Of a stretch of 64,000 nucleotides of DNA, positions 23,477 to 33,094 are shown one piece after another; within the stretch, counting starts at the first letter, position 1, and every line of letters starts with the position of its first letter. The notes under the pieces are model-generated. The model was not told where the DNA came from and did not search any database. It worked only from the letters and a program-made list of their open reading frames with translations. The DNA lies in assembly GCA_009733575.1 (NCBI GenBank), contig ML769441.1:211247-275246 (forward strand), read 5' to 3'. Made by a program: the position numbers and the translations under genes. Origin of the DNA: Gymnopus androsaceus JB14 (lineage: Eukaryota; Basidiomycota; Agaricomycetes; Agaricales; Omphalotaceae).

Positions 23477-24454
23477 TTCATTGACCTCGAAGCCCAGGTG
23501 GACAGTGACAAGGAGTTGAGCAACAATGACAATCTCATTGACTCAGGTACTTGTTTCGCTTGCTCTATTGATGCAGAGTGTCATGTATCATTATTCACAG
23601 ATTTCATTGACAATCCTCATGGCGAAGCCAGAGATCCCCTTCCTTCCGCTTCCTCTGCTCCTTTTCCCTCCTCCTCCACCACTTCATCGACTGCTGCTCC
23701 TTCTCCCGGTCCATCATTCTTATCGCAGCTGGCGGGCCAAATCCAAAACAAGTACGTCAAAAAGTCTTTTCCCGAAGCGGGTCACGACCGAGAGCCGGAA
23801 GGTGGTAATGGAGTCAAGAACCTGGCGTATTCAAAATCTCTTGTTTTACGTACTGAGGACTGGGGTCTATGGTGGGTAAATGCAAGGTATTTTGAAATAT
23901 CTCCACAAAAAAGTAAACAGTCTCACTTTGTTTTATATAGCCTTCGCAAGAATACTTCCTTATCTATGAGCTGATGATGAAGCATCAAGACCTCAAGTCC
24001 AAACTGCGATCCATGTTTCACAACCCCCGCGATATAGGCTTCCTGTATCTCGAAGCCCAGTTCTCTAGAACAGGGCCGAGGTCACTGAGGGAGGTTTTGA
24101 GAGCCTTTTCCGACATTAGAATGTCCTCTCTGGCAATGGTTCCTGGGGCAGACCTCGGAAAGTGTCTGCACATCAGCTCCACAAATGATGATCTGACCTT
24201 TGCTCCTTGTCAATGGGTGCAGGTCAAGCGGGGAATTTGTAAAGGAGACATGGGTCTTATTCATGATATCTATCATGGTGCAGGTTCCTCCCGAGGAGTA
24301 AAAGTATGGGTCATCCCTCAACTTGGTCTTACAGACGAGGATCCGCCTTCTTCCTCCCCTTCGAAGTGTAAACGTCGCTATCATCATCCTCCGCTGAAGC
24401 TGTTCAATCGCGAATCATGCACTCAGCTCAAAGGTTTGTCAGAGGACAATAACG
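23477..24454 (+). pseudogene. Spt5-like gene, 5' part (NGN and first KOW)
   Basis: Three exons are visible: 23477-23546 (acidic FIDLEAQVDSDKEL), 23601-23875 (Ser/Pro-rich, ending EDWGLWW) and 23941-24454. The third encodes an NGN-like domain (QEYFLIYELMMKH, then DIGFLYLEAQF, then LREVLRAFSDIRMSSLAMVP) and a KOW motif (QWVQVKRGICKGDMGLIHD), the order found in the transcription elongation factor Spt5. A first exon upstream was not found. The reading frame runs into the 3' LTR at 24455 and resumes at 41742, beyond the retrotransposon. Agarics carry many such Spt5-like genes besides true SPT5; this is one of the divergent paralogues. Inactivated by insertion. Confidence 0.75.
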
Positions 24455-25839
24455 TGGTTCTAACCATAGTTATATAAAGTTCAAACACAAGTTTGAACCA
24501 ACAACACAAATGGTAAGGAATGATCATGCTCTAATGTTACGCGAGTACTGGTGAAGGTGTTGTCAAAGGTTCCGCCAAATACTTGTATCTCTCTGTAGTC
24601 CAATGTAGTACGTTCTCAAAACTAAGTTTGATACTTGATCCAAGTTCTCTATTCAAAGTTTGGTAATAATAATCAAAAATTGGGTACGAGAATGGAACTG
24701 TCAACAATATGACAGACGCCAACAACAATACGAAGACGATTTTGATAAAAACCAACCAACAATATGGATGGGTGTGGTATTCTAACCAGCTTCAACAGTC
24801 GAGGCTTCAATGATATGAACACACGAACAGTTGACCAACTACAGTCGAGGCGTGAACTATATCACCACACGAACAATAGTCACCAAACACTAGCTTGGGT
24901 TTTTGGGTGTGTTGGTAATATAAAGTTTGACCAAACTCTGCGTTGACACTTCTAGTGTATAGCGAAGGTGCAATGGGCAAAAGGATATGTGCTCGAAGTT
25001 GAGTTTTGTTCACACTCAGAGTCTATGCCGCAGACCGGTGCTCGCCGGCTGACAACCTTTATCACTCGGGTGAGGGGGAAACAAACTTGTATTTGCAAAC
25101 CACTAGATTGCTACTTATACCATGGCAACTAATTAAATGTGGCTAAACAAATATCCCTACTTAAATGTACAATTAACAATTATTATTACTTGTTACAGTA
25201 AAGTTCTCATCCAATAATCCGTGTAAATATTCAATTTTATAATAATCCTGCACATATACCCATATATATTTGTCTCCTCGATCGTTACTTACATTGGTCC
25301 TTCAAGTACAACCATTTCATCCTGAATGGCCGCCAACTTTACTTCCGTATGTGAGTTCTTCCTAATATCACTACCCGATTGTTAATTCTTGTCTCGTCCT
25401 TTTTCTTAGCTATTCTTCATCCCGTTATGAGAACGCTTCACTAGCTAATTCTTATATATCCTAGCTTCCGAATGGTATGCATATGTCCTAGGTCAGTACC
25501 TCATAGTCGGACTACATTCTCTTATCATTAGTTATGGTTCCGTTGTTGGCAATGGCCAACTCCTCATGCTTCCCTTTCGGACCCTAAATAGTGGTCGTGC
25601 CTGTTTGATACTTTTCGTCTAATGTGGTTTTGAGTTCTTGTTTCATTTACTCAATCCTACTCTATGAATTCCAATCTCAATTCTAGTCCAATAGCCAAAC
25701 TTGATTTTGGTATCCTTTGTCTTACTAGTACATTTCAACCAAACACTAGTTTGGTATACTAATCTGTATTCTATTCCATTTAATATTGTAATTCTAGTTT
25801 TATAGGCTTTATAAGCCTATTCGAAAAATAGGTGTATCA
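24455..25839 (-). repeat. left LTR (3' LTR), long form
   Basis: 1385 bp. Its ends match the right LTR closely, but it holds about 690 bp (about 25006-25692) absent from the right copy. Aligned differences are mostly C/T or G/A at CpG sites, for example GATCATG against GATCGTG and ACGCGAG against ACGTGAG. Confidence 0.9.
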
Positions 25840-25856
25840 TCTCCCCCAAACTAAAA
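25840..25856 (-). promoter_or_regulatory. 3' polypurine tract
   Basis: On the minus strand TTAGTTTGGGGGAGA lies directly before the TGATA start of the 3' LTR, the expected site for plus-strand DNA priming. Near-identical words occur at 30847-30858 and 32997-33007. Confidence 0.65.
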
Positions 25857-26390
25857 GTCCCAACTGCCCCTGGTTGTTCATTTACTTTCCGCTTGTTAGA
25901 GTCGACATCACCCTTTTCTCGAAGATGACAAATACTTCTGTAGTATCCATTTTTAAAAATCGCCACCGAGATGTGATCTCAATGACATATTATCTGTCAG
26001 TACCTAGTCCTCAATCAAATCCAATTTTCCATATTAAAATCATATTTGAGAATTTCAGTGCTTAAAACTTCTAATGAAATACTCTGCGCCACATTAAGGC
26101 TATGTCAATACAATCGAAATAGGAAACACAAATTCCTCTTCAATTACCTCTTTCACAATCACACTTCCGGAAAATTCGGCAGATTTTCCGCCATACCGTG
26201 ACTTATAAGTTCATTGATTCGATAAATTTTCCCCAAGTATCTTCTTTCTTCTTGCCACAATGCACTCGCCACTTCTCAACGACGATTTCTATTCTGAAAA
26301 ATCCTCTGGTACACTATTCCTACCATGCTCTGTGACCGAGTCCATCATTCTGCTGGGTACCTTTCCAACTCATGTCGCGACTCTTATTAC

Positions 26391-27533
26391 TAAAGGTGGA
26401 CACGACTCCGGGTCCTGACCCGGTACCGGCAGGTTTGCCTGTGGGAATACCGGCCGGTTTTTTAACCTGCAGGTCCCGGTACCGGTTTCCCACGGGTTAT
26501 GCCCGGTTGCAGGTCGCCATTTTTGTTTTTATTGTGACCGGCCGGTACCGGTAGACCCGTGGGAACAAATGTTTGGCTTTAATATTGGTACATATTTCAC
26601 TACTTAGTGCCAATATAGTATACTAATATTATTGGTTAGTACTTACAGTATGTATTAGTTCTGCTTGGGACTGATATTAGTGTCTAATACTAGTATACTT
26701 ACACTAATAGTACTAATACTTTGCCAATAGTAGCTTAATTAATAGTAAGTAAGATAATAGAGGTAACATTAAGATGCATATATGCAGCTATAGTAGCAGT
26801 GATAGTGCATACAGTAGCATAGAGATCTTATTTGGATCCTCCATGTCAAAAGACATTATCAATATTTTGGTATCATTACCACTAACATTGTATTGAATAC
26901 TGTACCAATAATGGCTGGATACTTACCAGTCTTTGAATTTAGTACTAACATTGGTGCTAGAATCTAATACAAACATACTAGTACCAGTATAAGTACTAAT
27001 GTTAGTACAAATATTATTACTACTAGTGAGTGCCCTAGTATGGGCAGGTTACACAGGTACCGGCCGGTTTACGTCCCGGTACCGGTTAACCGGTTTCCCA
27101 CGGGTTTGGAACCAGTCGCAGGTCGCTATTTTTGCCCTCTGGTTACCGGCATCACAGGTGTTGGAATATCAGATTTTGATGTACAAGCTGGATACAGCTA
27201 TGTCATGATGATATCATGGTTTCATCATATTTACATCATATCTATGCTATATTTGCACCTTATATCACTATTGCATCATAGGTGATATCATTACTTCACA
27301 TAGTATCCACTTACTATATTTGATAGCTATGACATATGCTTTCTAGGAGTATAAATACAGGTTGTAGATAGACATGTACTTTACCTGTTTGCCTTAGGAT
27401 CTTTGTCCCAAGATCCATACAAGGTCAAACATTTTATTCATTTGTCAATATCCTTGTCACCTTGCTGGTGTTATAAGGTGTATTCCTACAACAGGTCCAG
27501 GTAAACCGGGACCCGGAGTTGTGTCCACCCTTA
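26391..27533. mobile_element. nonautonomous hAT-like element, 1143 bp
   Basis: Ends TAAAGGTGGACACGACTCCG and, on the other strand, TAAGGGTGGACACAACTCCG, with CCGGTACCGG-rich subterminal sequence at both ends. Flanked by the 8-bp duplication CTTATTAC (26383-26390 and 27534-27541). No transposase is encoded; the interior is AT-rich. Excising it restores the reading frame of gene A exactly. Terminal sequence, subterminal repeats and duplication length are those of hAT elements. Confidence 0.9.
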
Positions 27534-29761
27534 CTTATTACTGCCTTCGAAAAGAACGAGTATTACGTTCCCAATGAGGACAACCCCATCCCAAAATACC
27601 AACTGTTTCCGTTCGCCCGAAATGATGGTCCGCCACCTACTACTTTCTATCCAGTGCTTCTATCTCGGCCGTATCCCGTTGTCACTCAGCCACCGTCTCA
27701 TGCAGAGGGTCGTCAGCTCTATCTCGCCATCTCCTATGTCCAAGAGAGAATGATTCGTTATTTCTGTCCTTACACAGAGTTGCCCATCATCAAACTTGAC
27801 GATGACAAGGTGCACACCTTATTCCGTCAACGCCTCGCTCGTATCAAGTCGTCTTTGGTGAGTTTCTCTTACTATTACACCTTTACAAGGCGTTCAAGGC
27901 TTCATAAAGTCTTTTGTATTCATTTGTTAATCATTCCCTTCTCTTATAGGTTTATTACCGAGATTGCTGGCACGGCTCTTCCAATTGTCCCGAGTTCGCC
28001 ACCATGTTCGTTGGCTCCTTCCAGAGCAAAGTATATAGGGTTGCGGACAAGGGTGGGATTCCCGGACACGTCCTTCAGATGTTGACCAAGGACTGGCTCC
28101 TGCCTTTGGATGAAATTACTGCCATTTTGGTACATGGTCAATTCTAATCTGTATATTATCCTTTTCCTGATTCCGAAGTTCCTGTTACAGAAATATGCTG
28201 GTGGTTGAAGGATTAAATGTTACAAGATGGATGTCCCAATCCCCTTCGACCCCGATACTTGTGAAGGCAAAGTACTCCTGCTTTATGCCCCTAACAAAAC
28301 TCTTGACGATTTTACACCTCCCGCGAGTGCCAAATCTTCCTCCAAAGTCAAGTCTTCCGTTAAGGGTATCTCTGCGAGGCCCAAACCTAAGGCTGGGGCT
28401 TCCTCCACTGCTAAGTCCGCTCAGACTCCTCTTTCTCCCACAAAGCCTGCCCTTCCAAAGACTAAGGAAACTTCTCCTGTGGTTCCGACTATTCCCAAAA
28501 AGCACAAGGCCGCTCCCTCCAACAAGGACCAGATGGTCAAGCCAGATCTTCCCAAAAAGAAGGTTCGTACTCCGTTCTTGTTCTAGTTTCTTTCTTCATA
28601 ACTTACTTTTTCTCCCTTTTAGCAGACTTGAGCAGACTCGAAGGCTGCCAGAGAGGAGAAAACTTCTCAGATTCCCAAGGTAAGTTTTTCATCTCATCTG
28701 TCATTATTAATTCTCATCATTAACTTATGTCCTTTTTTCTAACTTAGAACATTCCGGCTAAGGGCAAGGCCACGCCTAAAACAAAGGCCAAGGACAAGTC
28801 AGCGTCCATCGCTTCCTCTCAGTTGTCCGCAAGTGTTTCCGTTGCCAAATCTGTTCAGCCTGGTAAGACTCAGATGTATTCTTACTTATTTCTATCCTAT
28901 CTAATTCTCACTCAAATCCCTTTTTTAATTTAATTTTAATTTTTAGGTCACATTACTCATAGCAAGCCAGCTCCTTCTTCTGCTTCCAACGAAGTGGAAG
29001 TTACAGAGCCTCCGTCTAAAATGCTTCCTGGCGTCTTATTTTTGGTCTCATGTCTATCTTTTATTAACCGACCATTTGCAGTATACTGACAAAGTCTATG
29101 GCACTTGCCTTGCGTGCGTAGCTGTTGGCAAAGGCAACGAGTGTACCCCTTGTCTCAACGACAAAGGTCATTTTGGAGGTGAGTGGTCCTTGCCAGAATG
29201 GGGCTCGTACTTGTTCTCATAACTCCGAACTCTCTGACTATCATTGCCTGCTCAACGCAACTTACGCTGCCGCTAATCGTGGTCCCCTCGGTACGCAGAT
29301 TACTCTTTTTCTTCCTTTGACTGCCTTTCTTTTCTCATTCACATTCATAATATCAGGTTGTCAAACTCTCTTGGACACTCTCGGTCGCTCTCGTGAGCAT
29401 CTCAATGCCGCCCATGACAATTTGTGCCATGCAGTCAAACTTGCCGAACAAGCCCGTCAGCGCATCGTCGATGACTTTGTTTCTTTCCGTAATGCCAACA
29501 TGGATCCCAATCTGTTCTTTCAGTATCTCATTTGTGGTCGCAGGGAGCAGGATGAGCCACTTGAGCTCGATTTCAACTCCGTCTCTTTCTACGCCACTGT
29601 CTTTGGTTGGGATTCTTCTCTGAACTTTAATTCCGTCATTGAAGATCGGTTGAAGGTCTCTGAGTGGTTGAAGAAACATTCTATCAATCTCGTATACTAT
29701 GAGGGATGTTTCCGTCTTCCTTCCACAATTCCTACTGCCGAAGTTCCCACAGGATGCAGTA

Positions 29762-30384
29762 AGGCTTTTTAAAAAGATATTGATAAGACTTTGTAGAGCT
29801 TTTGTAAAGAGCTACGATAACTATTATATGGGAATCACAATGAGTGATAAAAGATCTTTTTAAAAAGATGCCAATAAGAATAGTCTAATTAGTTAGGATT
29901 AAGCATTGTTTTGGTCAGTACTCATTAGGGTTTGCACAAGTGCAAACCCTAACATAGAGGACTGATCAAAACAATGCCAAACATTAAGTTTGCATAGGTT
30001 AGGGGTTGGGGGTTGGGGTTAGGGGGTTAGGGGTTGAGGACGAAGTTGGGGGTGTGGGGGCTTGCCCCCACTTTTTAAAAGAATGTGGATGAAAAATTAC
30101 TGGGTCAGGGTTAAGGTTAGGGGGTTAGGTTGGGTTAGGGTTAGGTAGAAGGTGGTCTGACAAATCCAAGGGGGGGTGTCAGTTTTTTCTCACAGGCCCT
30201 CGTTCTCTCTGTATGAGCATTTTAAGTTTTGGTCACATGACTAAAAATCATCTTTTAAAAAAAATCTCCTCCAAAAGATCTTTTTAAAAAGATCTTTTCA
30301 CTCTTGAGTGACCCCATTATAGAAGTTATCACTGACTTTTACAAAACACCTGTGACAACTTATTGGTATCTTTTGAAAACCCTT
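29762..30384. mobile_element. TA-flanked MITE, 623 bp, telomere-like core
   Basis: Inverted ends of about 100 bp with gaps (left AGGCTTTTTAAAAAGATA, right on the other strand AAGGGTTTTCAAAAGATA) flanked by TA (29760-29761 and 30385-30386). AAGATCTTTTTAAAAAGAT palindromes lie inside both arms. The core (about 29998-30160) is a degenerate GGTTAGGG/GGGTTAGGG tract on the plus strand. Removal with one TA rejoins gene A in frame (GCS|TASAEVP). TA duplication points to the Tc1/mariner group for mobilisation; no transposase is present. Confidence 0.85.
29905..29982. repeat. 77-bp near-perfect hairpin inside the MITE
   Basis: GCATTGTTTTGGTCAGTACT and its inverse complement (ending GATCAAAACAATGC) bracket GGGTTTGCAC AA GTGCAAACCC. 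Arms of about 37 bp with few mismatches. It may be a separate micro-MITE inserted in the larger one. Confidence 0.8.
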
Positions 30385-30484
30385 TACAGCATCAGCTGAA
30401 GTTCCTGAGTCCATTCTCAAGGCTTGTGGCGACAAGGACAATGCAAAATCAGCTGCCAAGGTCCAAATCACTCTTGCCACTTAG

Positions 30485-30997
30485 ATAGTTCTTCGTATCA
30501 CTATTTGTCTATATCTACGAACTTTTGTTTTTACATATCTTTAGTCTCCATGTGTAATTAGTATCCAATCGTTTGTTTTATTTTGCCAAAATACATTTTG
30601 GTTTGTACATGCTTTTAACTTGTCTGGCTAAATCCATTAAGTCCCTAAGCTCTGTTTCGAATTCTTTGTAGTCAATGTCAATTTTAATCCAAAAATGACT
30701 TCAGTCGATCCTTTTATTTTATTTGAAATAATATTTTTGCCTGTATCCATGATCTCGACAATTTGCTTCCTTCTCAGAAGTGTCATGTCTAGTTTCGAAT
30801 TGCGGGTATGTTCTTCTCTGGTAACCGGTCATGGATAATGGAGGTAACCCTCCCCCAAACTAAAAAAATTTCAACTCCCAGTTGAAACACTTCAGGATGG
30901 TACTTAAAGGTCCCTACTTTTGTCGTGTTCTACCTCCTCCAAACAATCACCCGAGAGCATTCTATCCACATTCAAAACACATGTTCAATAATCTACT
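30485..30997. other. spacer between antisense genes A and B
   Basis: AT-rich; no ORF with a splice pattern. Contains the second copy of the polypurine-like word (TAGTTTGGGGGA on the minus strand, 30847-30858). Probably holds the 3' end of gene A and the promoter of gene B. Confidence 0.45.
30847..30858 (-). promoter_or_regulatory. internal polypurine-like tract 1
   Basis: TCCCCCAAACTA on the plus strand, the same word that forms the polypurine tract beside the 3' LTR. Followed by AAAAAAATTT. Could prime an extra plus strand during reverse transcription. Confidence 0.4.
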
Positions 30998-32860
30998 ATG
31001 GCCTTTTATCCCATTGAGGAACAAGACAACCCGCCTGGCACAGAGGCTAGCGTTCATGCGCCTCAAGCCAGCAAGGAACCGGTCATATTTCAATCCTGGG
31101 TCACATCTGGCCCATACCACATTCCCACTTGGCTACACTATGCCGACAGCGCAATCACCGAACTGAAGCAGGTCATCGAGACCGTTGAAGACTTTCTCAG
31201 TGTCCATCCCGAACTTGATCTGAATGTCAAGGATCACATTTTCAAGACCGCTGCCTGGACTCACAACCTTCTCATAAGTTCCTCTTTCTATGATCCCAAA
31301 ATTAACTCTCATGAACACATCCAGGCTATTCAAGTTTCTGTTCACAAGGCGGTGGACAATCCCTTGTATATTCCCAAATATACCAAGATTGCCCAGTACC
31401 TTCATGCACTCAAACCCTACCATCTTCAAGTTCGAGAGTTGGAATCTCTCAGGCACTTCCCTAACAGGAAGTGCGCTATCAACTGCTTCCTTGACAAGTT
31501 GCATGCCACCAAGGTGCGTAAAACTTGATTTTAATACCATTCTTGTATATACTTACTTCATCTCCTCAACAGGCTGAGCGCAGTGTTGCTGTCAACCGTG
31601 TCCCTACTGTCTTTCCACCTCTCTCCAGTGCACCTGCTCCTCAAGTTCCCCATATGTTCCCTGAGATCAGCGACGGGCACAGAGCTCGACAAGCGTGACC
31701 ACCACTGGCGGCACACCACACAAGGTGATTATCCCCGGTTTACCCACTCTTCCTGGCTATCAACGCACCGGACCAGAAGCCGAAGTTGCTTCAGCCTCAA
31801 CTGCCACTGAATCAATGACCATTAAGGCCAACCTTCTTCAAGGTGCCTCGGGCAAGGTGAGAGTCCGTTTCCATATTTCAATTGCCTCTTATCAACTTAG
31901 GCAAATTTTAGATGGACATTGACGACCAAGGCATGCCATCTCAAATGGGCCAGTCTTTGTCCACAATGACCAAGTCTCAGAAACGTCACCTTCGTCGTTC
32001 CAAAACCGAATGTCCACTTTCCTTTGTATGTGTACCATATTCTCCTTTCTCATTGATTCCTCATGCTCAATTTTTGATAACAGGAGTCTGACCGTACTGA
32101 CATGTTCAATGCCCAGAGCAAGTGAACCAAGGTTGATTATTCTGACAACGAACCTCGAGTTCCCAGTGAACGTGAGCAATCTCCTGTCCATGCCAGAATC
32201 GATTTACACTCTGGTTTCAAACAACTGTCTCTTACATACTAGTACCTCTAGTACCGTTTTTCCTAAAAATACGACTTAATACCATTCTTAAATCTTGTAC
32301 TGAATTGCAACTTCATTTGTGTTAATACAGATGAGAAAGCTCAGCTTCGCGACCCAATGTTCAACAATTTCCTTCAGGCCATAGACATCCCGTCTTTGGC
32401 CAATTTCGAAGGTCAGCCACCTAGTGCAATACTTGCCACGTCAAACTACCACACTATCGAGTATCTGGACCAGCTTTTGAAGGCCCGTCTCCATGTGAAT
32501 CGTGCAGAACAGAGCCGTCACATCGCCAAGCATGCCTTTATAGCTCTGGCCACTAAGCATGCTGACGACATCTGAACTCCTGCAACCAACGAGGAACGCA
32601 TCTTCATGGCTTGATACCGAGAGGTTCATTGTTTGAACACCAAGAACAAAGCCACAACCGAATCAGCCACTGGTGCTAGTTCCTCAGCTGGTCCATCTGG
32701 GACTTCAGAAGCTCACGCTACACATCCTGCCCCTACTCCCACCGAAGTTCCTGTTCAAACTTCTACAGTCATGGTGGGCACAATCCCAATCACTGTTACT
32801 GCTCCTAGTGCCGTACCAGAAGGCCCCGAGGAGGACATGCAGTCCACTTTTTCTGCCTAG
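30998..32860 (+). pseudogene. antisense accessory gene B of the retrotransposon
   Basis: ATG at 30998 (MAFYPIEEQDNPPGTEAS). The first exon is open to donor 31514 and encodes FQSWVTSGPYHIPTWLHYAD, a helical part and YTKIAQYLHALKPYH. Later exons give Pro/Thr-rich KVIIPGLPTLPGYQRTGPE, MTKSQKRHLRRSKTEC, then FNNFLQAIDIPSLANFEGQP, EYLDQLLKARLHVNRAEQ and a Thr/Pro-rich acidic end. Breaks: a one-base frameshift near 31680, and TGA at 32123-32125, 32573-32575 and 32612-32614 at likely Arg codons. Four introns of 55-63 bp still have good GT-AG ends. No recognised domain. Like gene A it runs against gag-pol and has its own introns, so it was expressed from its own promoter. Confidence 0.6.
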
Positions 32861-32996
32861 GCTTTCAACACCTGTTCCCATTAGATTACATTGCTTCTTT
32901 CTGTATTTATGTTTATACCTTGCATCTTGTCGAGACTCAAGTTTGTAGGGTAGTTTTAGTTTAAAGAAATCGAAGCTTGTTCATAATAGAGTGTGT

Positions 32997-33007
32997 CCCC
33001 CAAACTA
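32997..33007 (-). promoter_or_regulatory. internal polypurine-like tract 2
   Basis: CCCCCAAACTA on the plus strand, just after the end of gene B and about 90 bp beyond the stop of pol. Third copy of the word beside the 3' LTR. Confidence 0.4.
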
Positions 33008-33094
33008 ATGAGACGAAACCACCAAAACAAAGCTTGACTATGAGTTCTTCCTCATCACCCTAGTGCGAACTCCCTGCTCTTCTACCAGACTTTG

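Larger units (their letters stand above)
26260..30484 (+). pseudogene. antisense accessory gene A of the retrotransposon
   Basis: ATG at 26260 (MHSPLLNDDFYSE). Exon 1 is interrupted at 26391 by the hAT-like element and resumes at 27543 in the same frame (TLIT|AFEKNEYY), ending at donor 27858. Exon 2 (27950 on) gives VYYRDCWHGSSNCPEF and LQMLTKDWLLP; next come Lys/Pro/Ser-rich exons, a Cys-rich segment (YGTCLACVAVGKGN, ECTPC, then CQNGARTCSH, zinc-ligand-like), and a helical C-terminal part (LAEQARQRIVDDFVSF). A MITE at 29762 splits the last exon, which resumes at 30387 and stops at 30484. TGA at 28206-28208 and 28629-28631 and a frameshift near 29170 break it. Runs opposite to gag-pol. Function unknown; zinc binding inferred. 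Confidence 0.65.

Noticed and set aside
28195..28683. 162-codon plus-strand frame rich in Leu/Pro/Ser
   Set aside because: Frame-shifted shadow of the Lys/Pro/Ser-rich exon of gene A (28227-28572), which has the better splice sites.
29998..30160. True interstitial telomere or chromosome fusion point
   Set aside because: The tract is degenerate and sits inside a TA-flanked MITE that interrupts a coding exon, so it came with the element.
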